A stretch of DNA of 64,000 nt from Colletes latitarsis. Its lineage: Eukaryota > Arthropoda > Insecta > Hymenoptera > Colletidae. The DNA lies in assembly GCF_051014445.1 (NCBI RefSeq), contig NC_135136.1:23206001-23270000 (forward strand). Reading direction: 5' to 3'. Position numbers and translations under genes: made by a program. The notes beneath the pieces are model-generated. The model was not told the origin of the DNA and made no database searches. It was given only the letters and a program-made list of their open reading frames with translations. The stretch's first letter is position 1. Each line of letters opens with the position of its first letter. Positions 19,588 through 32,125 of the stretch are shown piece by piece.

Positions 19588-22500
19588 ATATTTCAGAGGA
19601 TAACACCGGTTAGGTCTGGGTTAGGTCCGAGATATGCCCGCATCTGGCTCATGATTTTGCCTTCTTCGCATACTTGTTGGCCAGATCCTGGGTTTTTTTC
19701 GTGTTTGAATCACGTAGTAATGTGGTAACACACTGAAGCTGTCAATTAAACCTGGTTTCGATCAATATTTTAGAGGATAACACCGGTTAGGTCTGGGTTA
19801 GGTCTGGGTTATGCCCGCATCTGGCTCATGATTTTGCCTTCTTCGCATACTTGTTGGCCAGATCCTGGGTTTTTTTCGTGTTTGAATCACGTAGTAATGT
19901 GGCACCACACTGAGGCAGTCAATTAAACCTGGTTTCGATCAATATTTCAGAGGATAACACCGGTTAGGTCTGGGTTAGGTCTGGGATATGCGCGCATCTG
20001 GCTTATACTTTCGCCTTTTTCGCATACTTGTTGGCCAGATCCTGGGTTTTTTTCGTGTTTGAATCACGTAGGAATGTGGTAACACACTGAAGCAGTCAAT
20101 TAAACCTGGTTACGATCAATATTTTAGAGGATAACACCGGTTAGGTCTGGGTTAGGTCTGGGTTATGCCCGCATCGGGCTCATGATTTTGCCTTCTTCGC
20201 ATACTTGTTGGCTAGATCCTGGGTTTTTTCCGTGTTTGAATCACGTAGTGATATGGTAACACACTGAAGCAGTCAATTAAACCTGGTTTCGATCAATATT
20301 TCAGAGGATAACACCGGTTAGGTCTGGGTTAGGTCTGGGAAATGCGCGCATCAGGCTTATTCTTTCGCCTTCCTCGCATACTTGTTGGCCAGATCCTGGG
20401 TTTTTTTCGTGTTTGAATCACGTAGGAATGTGGTAACACACTGAAGCAGTCAATTAAACCTGGTTTCGATCAATATTTCAGAGGATAACACCGGTTAGGT
20501 CTGGGTTAGGTTTGGGAAATGCGCGCATCTGGCTCATGATTTAGCCTTCTTCGCATACTTGTTGGCCAGATCCTGGGTATTTTCCGTGTTTGAATCACGT
20601 AGTAATGTGGTAACACACTGAAGCAGTCAATTAAACCTGGTTTGGATCAATATTTCAAAGGATAACACCGGTTAGGTCTGGGTTAGGTCTGGGTTTTGCC
20701 CGTATCTGGCTCATGATTTTGTCTTCTTCGCATACTTGTTGGCCAGATCCTGTGTTTTTTCCGTGTTTGACCCCGTAGTAATGTGGTAGCACACTGAAGC
20801 AGTCAATAAAACCTGGTTTCGATCAATATTTTAGAGGATAACACCGGTTAGGTCTGGGTTAGGTCTGGGATTTGCGCGCACCTGGCTTATACTTTCGCCT
20901 TCTTCGCATACTTGTTGGCCAGATCCTGGGTTGTTTCCGTGTTTGAATCACGTAGTAATGTGGTACCACACTGGGGCAGTCAATTAAACCTGGTTTCGAT
21001 CAATATTTCAGAGGATAACACCGGTTAGGTCTGGGTTAGGTCTGGGATATGCGCGCATCTGGCTTATACTTTCGCCTTTTTCGCATACTTGTTGGCCAGA
21101 TCCTGGGTTTTTTTCGTGTTTGAATCACGTAGGAATGTGGTAACACACTGAAGCAGTCAATTAAACCTGGTTACGATCAATATTTTAGAGGATAACACCG
21201 GTTAGGTCTGGGTTAGGTCTGGGTTATGCCCGCATCTGGCTCATGATTTTGCCTTCTTCGCATACTTGTTGGCCAGATCCTGGGTTTTTTCCGTGTTTGA
21301 ATCACGTAGTGATATGGTAACACACTGAAGCAGTCAATTAAACCTGGTTTCGATCAATATTTCAGAGGATAACACCGGTTAGGTCTGGGTTAGGTTTGGG
21401 AAATGCGCGCATCAGGCTTATTCTTTCGCCTTCCTCGCATACTTGTTGGCCAGATCCTGGGTTTTTTTCGGGTTTGAATCACGTAGGAATGTGGTAACAC
21501 ACTGAAGCAGTCAATTAAACCTGGTTTCGATCAATATTTTAGAGGATAACACCGGTTAGTTCTGGGTTAGGTCTGGGATTTGCGCGCACCTGGCTTATAC
21601 TTTCGCCTTTTTCGCTTACTTGTTGGCCAGATCCTAGGTATTTTCCGTGTTTGAATCACGTAGTAATGTGGTAATACACTGAAGCAGTCAATTAAACCTG
21701 GTTTCGATCAATATTTCAGAGGATAACACCGGTTAGGTCTGGGTTAGGTCCGGGATATGCCCGCATCTGGCTCATGATTTTGCCTTCTTCGCATACTTGT
21801 TGGCCAGATCCTGGGTTTTTTTCGTGTTTGAATCACGTAGTAATGTGGTACCACACTGAGGCAGTCAATTAAACCTGGTTTCGATCAATATTTCCGAGGA
21901 TAACACCGGTTAGGTCTGGGTTAGGTCTGGGATATGCGCGCATCTGGCTTATACTTTCGCCTTTTTCGCATACTTGTTGGCCAGATCCTGGGTTTTTTTC
22001 GTGTTTGAATCACGTAGGAATGTGGTAACACACTGAAGCAGTTAATTAAACCTGGTTACGATCAATATTTTAGAGGATAACACCGGTTAGGTCTGGGTTA
22101 GGTCTGGGTTATGCCCGCATCTGGCTCATGATTTTGCCTTCTTCGCATACTTGTTGGCCAGATCCTGGGTTTTTTTCGTGTTTGAATCACGTAGGAATGT
22201 GGTAACACACTGAAGCAGACAATTAAACCTGGTTTCGATCAATATTTTAGAGGATAACACCGGTTAGGTCTGGGTTAGGTCTGGGTTATGCCCGCATCTG
22301 GCTCATGATTTTGCCTTCTTCGCATACTTGTTGGCCAGATCCTGGGTTTTTTTCGTGTTTGAATCACGTAGGAATGTGGTAACACACTGAAGCAGTCAAT
22401 TAAACCTGGTTTCGATCAATATTTTAGAGGATAACACCGGTTAGGTCTGGGTTAGGTCTGGGATTTGCGCGCACCTGGCTTATACTTTCGCCTTTTTCGC

Positions 22501-22631
22501 ATACTTGTTGGCCAGATCGTAGGTATTTTCCGTGTTTGAATCACGTAGTAATGTGGTAATACACTGAAGCAGTCAATTAAACCTGGTTTCGATCAATATT
22601 TCAGAGGATAACACCGGTTAGGTCTGGGTTA
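19588..22631. repeat. 3.35-kb (19-monomer) duplication, right copy
   Basis: Collinear with 16240-19270. It keeps the 13 bp lost from the left copy. Differences seen by eye include GATTTGCGCGCACC near 20873 against GATTTACGCGC in the left copy, GGTTGTTTCCG near 20930, CACTGGGGCAG near 20969, TTCGGGTTTG near 21468 and TTAGTTCTGGG near 21557. It ends near 22631, where the left copy continues CTGGCATAGG and this one CTGGGTTAGG. Confidence 0.86.
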
Positions 22632-23334
22632 GGTCTGGGATATGCGCGCATCTGGCTTATACTTTCACCTTTTTCGCATACTTGTTGGCCAGATCCTGGG
22701 TTTTTTCCGTGTTTGAATCACGTAGTAATGTGGTAACACACTGAAGCAGTCAATTAAACCTGGTTTCGATCAATATTTCAGAGGATAACACCGGTTAGGT
22801 CTGGCTTAGGTCTGGGAAATGCGCGCATCTGGCTTATACTTTCGCCTTCTTCACATACTTGTTGGCCAGATCCTGGGTTTTTTTCGTGTTTGAATCACGT
22901 AGGAATGTGGTAACACACTGAAGCAGTTAATTAAACCTGGTTTCGATCAATATTTTAGAGGATAACACCGGTTAGGTCTGAGTTAGGTCCGGGATATGCC
23001 CACATCTGGCTCATGATTTTGCCTTCTTCGCATACTTGTTGGCCAGATCCTGGGTTTTTGTCGTGTTTGATCACGTAGTAATGTGGTAACACACTGAAGC
23101 AGTCAATAAAACCTGGTTTCGATCAATATTTTAGAGGATAACACCGGTTAGGTCTGGTTTAGGTCTGGGATTTGCGCGCGTCTGGCTTATACTTTCGCCT
23201 TTTTCGCAAACTTGTTGGCCAGATCCTGGGTATTTTCCGTGTTTCAATCACGTAGTAATGTGGTAACACACTGAAGCAGTCAATTAAACCTGGTTTCGAT
23301 CAATATTTCAGAGGATAACACCGGTTAGGTCTGG
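22632..23334. repeat. Bridge block r-c-d-j type monomers
   Basis: About four monomers: r (TTTCACC) with a T6 tail, a c-like copy with CTGGCTTAGG in place of CTGGCATAGG, a d-like copy (GAGTTAGGTCC, CCCACATC) that ends like type i (TTTTTGTCG, GATCACGTAG), and a j-like copy (CTGGTTTAGG, GCGCGCGTC). The d/i composite is another within-monomer switch. CTGGCTTAGG recurs near 42236, 47888, 53892 and 63606, so this c variant was also used in the right-hand blocks. Confidence 0.72.
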
Positions 23335-26166
23335 GTTAGGTCTGGGATTTGCGCGCACCTGGCTTATACTTTCGCCTTCTTCGCATACTTGTTGGCCAGA
23401 TCCTGGGTTTTTTTCGTGTTTGAATCACGTAGTAATGTGGCACCACACTGAGGCAGTCAATTAAACCTGGTTTCGATCAATATTTCAGAGGATAACACCG
23501 GTTAGGTCTGGGTTAGGTCTGGGATATGCGCGCATCTGGCTTATACTTTCGCCTTTTTCGCATACTTGTTGGCCAGATCCTGGGTTTTTTTCGTGTTTGA
23601 ATCACGTAGGAATGTGGTAACACACTGAAGCAGTCAATTAAACACGGTTACGATCAATATTTTAGAGGATAACACCGGTTAGGTCTGGGTTAGGTCTGGG
23701 TTATGCCCGCATCTGGCTCATGATTTTGCCTTCTTCGCATACTTGTTGGCCAGATCTTGGGTTTTTTTCGTGTTTGAATCACGTAGTAATGTGGTAACAC
23801 ACTGAAGCAGTCAATTAAACCTGGTTTCGATCAAAATTTTAGAGGATAACACCGGTTAGGTCTGGGTTAGGTCTGGGTTATGCCCGCATCTGGCTCATGA
23901 TTTTGCCTTCATCGCATACTTGTTGGCCAGATCCTGGGTTTTTTCCGTGTTTGAATCACGTAGTAATGTGGTAACACACTGAAGCAGTCAATTAAACCTG
24001 GTTTCGATCAATACTTCAGAGGATAACACCGGTTAGGTCTGGGTTAGGCCTGGGAAATGCGCGCATCTGTCTTATTCTTTCGCCTTCTTCGCATACTTGT
24101 TGGCCAGATCCTGGGTTTTTTTCGTGTTTGAATCACGTAGGAATGTGGTAACACACTGAAACAGACAATTAAACCTGGTTTCGATCAATATTTCAGAGGA
24201 TAACACCGGTTAGGTCTGGGTTAGGTCTGGGATATGCGCGCATCTGGCTTATACTTTCACCTTTTTCGCATACTTGTTGGCCAGATCCTGGGTTTTTTTC
24301 GTGTTTGAATCACGTAGGAATGTGGTAACACACTGAAGCAGTCAATTAAACCTGGTTTCGATCAATATTTTAGAGGATAACACCGGTTAGGTCTGGGTTA
24401 GGTCCGGGATATGCCCGCATCTGGCTCATGATTTTGCATTCTTCGCATACTTGTTGGCCAGATCCTGGGTTTTTTTCGTGGTTGAATCACGTAGTAATGT
24501 GGTAACACACTGAAGCTGTCAATTAAACCTGGTTTCGATCAATATTTTAGAGGATAACACCGGTTAGGTCTGGGTTAGGTCTGGGTTATGGCCGCATCTG
24601 GCTCATGATTTTGCCTTCTTCGCATACTTGTTGGCCAGATCCTGGGTTTTTTTCGTGTTTGAATCACGTAGTAATGTGGTAACACACTGAAGCTGTCAAT
24701 TAAACCTGGTTTCGATCAATATTTTAGAGGATAACACCGGTTAGGTCTGGGTTAGGTCTGGGTTATGCCCGCATCTGGCTCATGATTTTGCCTTCTTCGC
24801 ATACTTGTTGGCCAGATCCTGGGTTTTTTTCGTGTTTGAATCACGTAGTGATATGGTAACACACTGAAGCAGTCAATTAAACCTGGTTTCGATCAATATT
24901 TCAGAGGATAACACCGGTTAGGTCTGGGTTAGGTCTGGGAAATGCGCGCATCAGGCTTATTCTTTCGCCTTCCTCGCATACTTGTTGGCCAGATCCTGGG
25001 TTTTTTTCGTGTTTGAATCACGTAGGAATGTGGTAACACACTGAAGCAGTCAATTAAACCTGGTTTCGATCAATATTTCAGAGGATAACACCGGTTAGGT
25101 CTGGGTTAGGTTTGGGAAATGCGCGCATCTGGCTCATGATTTAGCCTTCTTCGCATACTTGTTGGTCAGATCCTGGGTATTTTCCGTGTTTGAATCACGT
25201 AGTAATGTGGTAACACACTGAAGCTGTCAATTAAACCTGGTTTCGATCAATATTTTAGAGGATAACACCGGTTAGGTCTGGGTTAGGTCTGGGTTATGGC
25301 CGCATCTGGCTCATGATTTTGCCTTCCTCGCATACTTGTTGGCCAGATCCTGGGTTTTTTTCGTGTTTGAATCACGTAGGAATGTGGTAACACACTGAAG
25401 CAGTCAATTAAACCTGGTTTCGATCAATATTTCAGAGGATAACACCGGTTAGGTCTGGGTTAGGTTTGGGAAATGCGCGCATCTGGCTCATGATTTAGCC
25501 TTCTTCGCATACTTGTTGGCCAGATCCTGGGTTTTTTTCGTGTTTGAATCACGTAGTGATATGGTAACACACTGAAGCAGTCAATTAAACCTGGTTTCGA
25601 TCAATATTTCAGAGGATAACACCGGTTAGGTCTGGGTTAGGTCTGGGAAATGCGCGCATCAGGCTTATTCTTTCGCCTTCCTCGCATACTTGTTGGCCAG
25701 ATCCTGGGTTTTTTTCGTGTTTGAATCACGTAGGAATGTGGTAACACACTGAAGCAGTCAATTAAACCTGGTTTCGATCAATATTTCAGAGGATAACACC
25801 GGTTAGGTCTGGCATAGGTCTGGGAAATGCGCGCATCTGGCTTATACTTTCGCCTTCTTCACATACTTGTTGGCCAGATCCTGGGTTTTTTTCGTGTTTG
25901 AATCACGTAGGAATGTGGTAACACACTGAAGCAGTTAATTAAACCTGGTTTCGATCAATATTTTAGAGGATAACACCGGTTAGGTCTGGGTTAGGTCCGG
26001 GATATGCCCACATCTGGCTCATGATTTTGCCTTCTTCGCATACTTGTTGGCCAGATCCTGGGTTTTTTTCGTGTTTGAATCACGTAGTAATGTGGTAACA
26101 CACTGAAGCAGTCAATAAAACCTGGTTTCGATCAATATTTTAGAGGATAACACCGGTTAGGTCTGG
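23335..26166. repeat. 2.8-kb repeat unit, left copy
   Basis: It holds u (GGCACCACAC), v, a w-like copy with AAACACGGTTACG at 23640, a CAAAATTTT copy (23832) of p, then q (CTGAAACAGAC), r, s (TCGTGGTTGAATC at 24476), t, x and y, plus extra t/x and y copies to 25755 and a c-d pair. Against the second copy the offset is 2,832 bp at AACACGG (23641 and 26473) and 2,655 bp at GTGGTTG (24478 and 27133). The 177-bp difference is one monomer fewer in the second copy. A t/x hybrid near 25230-25400 has TTATGGCCGC with CCTCGC. Confidence 0.8.
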
Positions 26167-27879
26167 GTTAGGTCTGGGATTTGCGCGCACCTGGCTTATA
26201 CTTTCGCCTTCTTCGCATACTTGTTGGCCAGATCCTGGGTTTTTTTCGTGTTTGAATCACGTAGTAATGTGGCACCACACTGAGGCAGTCAATTAAACCT
26301 GGTTTCGATCAATATTTCAGAGGATAACACCGGTTAGGTCTGGGTTAGGTCTGGGATATGCGCGCATCTGGCTTATACTTTCGCCTTTTTCGCATACTTG
26401 TTGGCCAGATCCTGGGTTTTTTTCGTGTTTGAATCACGTAGGAATGTGGTAACACACTGAAGCAGTCAATTAAACACGGTTACGATCAATATTTTAGAGG
26501 ATAACACCGGTTAGGTCTGGGTTAGGTCTGGGTTATGCCCGCATCTGGCTCATGATTTTGCCTTCATCGCATACTTGTTGGCCAGATCCTGGGTTTTTTC
26601 CGTGTTTGAATCACGTAGTAATGTGGTAACACACTGAAGCAGTCAATTAAACCTGGTTTCGATCAATACTTCAGAGGATAACACCGGTTAGGTCTGGGTT
26701 AGGCCTGGGAAATGCGCGCATCTGTCTTATTCTTTCGCCTTCTTCGCATACTTGTTGGCCAGATCCTGGGTTTTTTTCGTGTTTGAATCACGTAGGAATG
26801 TGGTAACACACTGAAACAGACAATTAAACCTGGTTTCGATCAATATTTCAGAGGATAACACCGGTTAGGTCTGGGTTAGGTCTGGGATATGCGCGCATCT
26901 GGCTTATACTTTCACCTTTTTCGCATACTTGTTGGCCAGATCCTGGGTTTTTTTCGTGTTTGAATCACGTAGGAATGTGGTAACACACTGAAGCAGTCAA
27001 TTAAACCTGGTTTCGATCAATATTTTAGAGGATAACACCGGTTAGGTCTGGGTTAGGTCCGGGATATGCCCGCATCTGGCTCATGATTTTGCATTCTTCG
27101 CATACTTGTTGGCCAGATCCTGGGTTTTTTTCGTGGTTGAATCACGTAGTAATGTGGTAACACACTGAAGCTGTCAATTAAACCTGGTTTCGATCAATAT
27201 TTTAGAGGATAACACCGGTTAGGTCTGGGTTAGGTCTGGGTTATGGCCGCATCTGGCTCATGATTTTGCCTTCTTCGCATACTTGTTGGCCAGATCCTGG
27301 GTTTTTTTCGTGTTTGAATCACGTAGTAATGTGGTAACACACTGAAGCTGTCAATTAAACCTGGTTTCGATCAATATTTTACAGGATAACACCGGTTTGG
27401 TCTGGGTTAGGTCTGGGTTATGCCCGCATCTGGCTCATGATTTTGCCTTCTTCGCATACTTGTTGGCCAGATCCTGGGTTTTTTTCGTGTTTGAATCACG
27501 TAGTGATATGGTAACACACTGAAGCAGTCAATTAAACCTGGTTTCGATCAATATTTCAGAGGATAACACCGGTTAGGTCTGGGTTAGGTCTGGGAAATGC
27601 GCGCATCAGGCTTATTCTTTCGCCTTCCTCGCATACTTGTTGGCCAGATCCTGGGTTTTTTTCGTGTTTGAATCACGTAGGAATGTGGTAACACACTGAA
27701 GCAGTCAATTAAACCTGGTTTCGATCAATATTTCAGAGGATAACACCGGTTAGGTCTGGGTTAGGTTTGGGAAATGCGCGCATCTGGCTCATGATTTAGC
27801 CTTCTTCGCATACTTGTTGGCCAGATCCTGGGTATTTTCCGTGTTTGAATCACGTAGTAATGTGGTAACACACTGAAGC
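26167..27879. repeat. 2.8-kb repeat unit, right partial copy
   Basis: Collinear with 23335 to about 25220, including the rare AAACACGG, GAAACAGACAATT and TCGTGGTTG variants. It lacks the TCTTGGG/CAAAATTTT monomer junction, where w joins p directly. Its later part has an ACAGG monomer (27381, with GGTTTGGTCTGGG) that gains a TAGTGATATGG tail, an a/w-type composite, before x and y. It stops where a type-b monomer begins at 27880. Confidence 0.8.
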
Positions 27880-30800
27880 TGTCAATTAAACCTGGTTTCG
27901 ATCAATATTTTGGAGGATAACACCGGTTAGGTCTGGGTTAGGTCTGGGTTATGCCCGCATCTGGCTCATGATTTTGCCTTCATCGCATACTTGTTGGCCA
28001 GATCCTGGGTTTTTTCCGTGTTTGAATCACGTAGTAATGTGGTAACACACTGCAGCAGTCAATTAAACCTGGTTTCGATCAATATTTCAGAGGATAACAC
28101 CGGTTAGGTCTGGCATAGGTCTGGGAAATGCGCGCATCTGGCTTATACTTTCGCCTTCTTCACATACTTGTTGGCCAGATCCTGGGTTTTTTTCGTGTTT
28201 GAATCACGTAGGAATGTGGTAACACACTGAAGCAGTTAATTAAACCTGGTTTCGATCAATATTTTAGAGGATAACACCGGTTAGGTCTGGGTTAGGTCCG
28301 GGATATGCCCACATCTGGCTCATCATTTTGCCTTCTTCGCATACTTGTTGGCCAGATCCTGGGTTTTTTTCGTGTTTGATCACGTTGTAATGTGGTAACA
28401 CACTGAAGCAGTCAATAAAACCTGGTTTCGATCAATATTTTAGAGGATAACACCGGTTAGGTCTGGGTTAGGTCTGGGATTTGCGCGCATCTGCCTTATA
28501 CTTTCGCCTTTTTCGCAAACTTGTTGGCCAGATCCTGGGTATTTTCCGTGTTTCAATCACGTAGTAATGTGGTAACACACTGAAGCAGTCAATTAAACGT
28601 GGTTTCGATCAATATTTCAGAGGATAACACCGGTTAGGTCTGGGTTAGGTCTGGGTTACGGCCGCATCTGGCTCATGATTTTGCCTTCTTCGCATACTTG
28701 TTGGCCAGATCCTGGGTTTTTTTCGTGTTTGAATCACGTAGTAATGTGGTAACACACTGAAGCTGTCAATTAAACCTGGTTTCGATCAATATTTTACAGG
28801 ATAACACCGGTTAGGTCTGGGTTAGGTCTGGGTTATGCCCGCATCTGGCTCATGATTTTGCCTTCTTCGCATACTTGTTGGCCAGATCCTGGGTTTTTTT
28901 CGTGTTTGAATCACGTAGTAATGTGGTAACACACTGAAGCTGTCAATTAAACCTGGTTTCGATCAATATTTTGGAGGATAACACCGGTTAGGTCTGGGTT
29001 AGGTCTGGGTTATGCCCGCATCTGGCTCATGATTTTGCCTTCATCGCATACTTGTTGGCCAGATCCTGGGTTTTTTCCGTGTTTGAATCACGTAGTAATG
29101 TGGTAACACACTGCAGCAGTCAATTAAACCTGGTTTCGATCAATATTTCAGAGGATAACACCGGTTAGGTCTGGCATAGGTCTGGGAAATGCGCGCATCT
29201 GGCTTATACTTTCGCCTTCTTCACATACTTGTTGGCCAGATCCTGGGTTTTTTTCGTGTTTGAATCACGTAGTAATGTGGTAACACACTGAAGCTGTCAA
29301 TTAAACCTGGTTTCGATCAATATTTTGGAGGATAACACCGGTTAGGTCTGGGTTAGGTCTGGGTTATGCCCGCATCTGGCTCATGATTTTGCCTTCATCG
29401 CATACTTGTTGGCCAGATCCTGGGTTTTTTCCGTGTTTGAATCACGTAGTAATGTGGTAACACACTGCAGCAGTCAATTAAACCTGGTTTCGATCAATAT
29501 TTCAGAGGATAACACCGGTTAGGTCTGGCATAGGTCTGGGAAATGCGCGCATCTGGCTTATACTTTCGCCTTCTTCACATACTTGTTGGCCAGATCCTGG
29601 GTTTTTTTCGTGTTTGAATCACGTAGGAATGTGGTAACACACTGAAGCAGTTAATTAAACCTGGTTTCGATCAATATTTTAGAGGATAACACCGGTTAGG
29701 TCTGGGTTAGGTCCGGGATATGCCCACATCTGGCTCATCATTTTGCCTTCTTCGCATACTTGTTGGCCAGATCCTGGGTTTTTTTCGTGTTTGATCACGT
29801 TGTAATGTGGTAACACACTGAAGCAGTCAATAAAACCTGGTTTCGATCAATATTTTAGAGGATAACACCGGTTAGGTCTGGGTTAGGTCTGGGATTTGCG
29901 CGCATCTGCCTTATACTTTCGCCTTTTTCGCAAACTTGTTGGCCAGATCCTGGGTATTTTCCGTGTTTCAATCACGTAGTAATGTGGTAACACACTGAAG
30001 CAGTCAATTAAACGTGGTTTCGATCAATATTTCAGAGGATAACACCGGTTAGGTCTGGGTTAGGTCTGGGAAATGCGCGCATCTTATACTTTCGCCTTCT
30101 TCGCATACTTGTTGGCCAGATCCTGGGTTTTTTTCGTGTTTGAATCACGTAGGAATGTGGTAACACACTGAGGCAGTCAATTAAACCTGGTTTCGATCAA
30201 TATTTCAGAGGATAACACCGGTTAGGTCTGGGTTAGGTCTGGGTTATGCCCGCATCTGGCTCATGATTTAGCCTTCTTCGCATACTTGTTGGCCAGATCC
30301 TGGGTATTTTCCGTGTTTCAATCACGTAGTAATGTGGTAACACACTGAAGCAGTCAATTAAACCTGGTTTCGATCAATATTTTAGAGGATAACACCGGTT
30401 AGGTCTGGGTTAGGTCTGGGTTATGCCCGCATCTGGCTCATGATTTTGCCTTCATCGCATACTTGTTGGCCAGATCCTGGGTTTTTTCCGTGTTTGAATC
30501 ACGTAGTAATGTGGTATCACACTGAAGCAGTCAATTAAACCTGGTTTCGATCAATACTTCAGAGGATAACACCGGTTAGGTCTGGGTTAGGCCTGGGAAA
30601 TGCGCGCATCTGTCTTATTCTTTCGCCTTCTTCGCATACTTGTTGGCCAGATCCTGGGTTTTTTTCGTGTTTGAATCACGTAGGAATGTGGTAACACACT
30701 GAAACAGTCAATTAAACCTGGTTTCGATCAATATTTCAGAGGATAACACCGGTTAGGTCTGGGTTAGGTCTGGGATATGCGCGCATCTAGCTTATACTTT

Positions 30801-32125
30801 CACCTTTTTCGCATACTTGTTGGCCAGATCCTGGGTTTTTTTCGTGTTTGAATCACGTAGGAATGTGGTAACACACTGAAGCAGTCAATTAAACCTGGTT
30901 TCGATCAATATTTTAGAGGATAACACCGGTTAGGTCTGGGTTAGGACCGGGATATGCCCGCATCTGGCTCATGATTTTGCATTCTTCGCATACTTGTTGG
31001 CCAGATCCTGGGTTTTTTTCGTGTTTGAATCACGTAGGAATGTGGTAACACACTGAAGCAGTTAATTAAACCTGGTTTCGATCAATATTATAGAGGATAA
31101 CACCGGTTAGGTCTGGGTTAGGTCCGGGATATGCCCACATCTGGCTCATCATTTTTCCTTCTTCGCATACTTGTTGGCCAGATCCTGGGTTTTTTTCGTG
31201 TTTGATCACGTTGTAATGTAGTAACACACTGAAGCAGTCAATAAAACCTGGTTTCGATCAATATTTTAGAGGATAACACCGGTTAGGTCTGGGTTAGGTC
31301 TGGGATTTGCGCGAATCTGCCTTATACTTTCGCCTTTTTCGCAAACTTGTTGGCCAGATCCTGGGTATTTTCCGTGTTTCAATCACGTAGTAATGTGGTA
31401 ACACACTGAAGCAGTCAATTAAACCTGGTTTCGATCAATATTTCAGAGGATAACACCGGTTAGGTCTGGGTTAGGTCTGGGAAATGCGCGCATCTTATAC
31501 TTTCGCCTTCTTCGCATACTTGTTGGCCAGATCCTGGGTTTTTTTCGTGTTTGAATCACGTAGGAATGTGGTAACACACTGAGGCAGTCAATTAAACCTG
31601 GTTTCGATCAATATTTCAGAGGATAACACCGGTTAGGTCTGGGTTAGGTCTGGGTTATGCCCGCATCTGGCTCATGATTTAGCCTTCTTCGCATACTTGT
31701 TGGCCAGATCCTGGGTATTTTCCGTGTTTGAATCACGTAGTAATGTGGTAACACACTGAAGCAGTCAATTAAACCTCGTTTGGATCAATATTTCAGAGGA
31801 TAACACTGGTTAGGTCTGGGTTAGGTCTGGGTTATGCCCGCATCTGGCTCATGATTTAGCCTTCTTCGCATACTTGTTGGCCAGATCCTGGGTATTTTCC
31901 GTGTTTGAATCACGTAGTAATGTGGTAACACACTGAAGCAGTCAATTAAACCTCGTTTGGATCAATATTTCAGAGGATAACACTGGTTAGGTCTGGGTTA
32001 GGTCTGGGTTTTGCCCGCATCTGGCTCATGATTTTGCCTTCTTCGCATACTTGTTGGCCAGATCTTGGGTTTTTTTCGTGTTTGAATCACGTAGTAATGT
32101 GGTAACACACTGAAGCAGTCAATTA
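27880..32125. repeat. 5.65-kb duplication, left copy (main part)
   Basis: With 26473-27879 this forms the left member of a tandem pair. Offsets to the right copy are 5,653 bp at GTGGTTG and ACAGG (27381 and 33034), 5,299 bp at c (28057 and 33356) and 4,945 bp at c (29472 and 34417). Each step is two monomers present here and missing on the right: x-y near 27.5-27.9 kb, and c-b at 29118-29471. The order is b c d e (f/t) a b c b c d e f g p q r s d e f g, then a duplicated CTCGTTTGG monomer. The f/t hybrid near 28590-28763 carries AAACGTGG and TTACGGCCGC. Confidence 0.82.
31765..32118. repeat. Single-monomer tandem duplication (CTCGTTTGG, CACTGG)
   Basis: Two neighbouring monomers both carry the rare CCTCGTTTGGATC and AACACTGGTTAGG changes. 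The first continues as TTATGCCC with TTTAGCC (type g body), the second as TTTTGCCC with TTTTGCC (type n body). The related sites near 36190 and 42725 have only one such monomer. The array therefore gained one monomer here by a switch inside the repeat. CACTGG also destroys the ACCGGT site that nearly all monomers keep. Confidence 0.82.
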
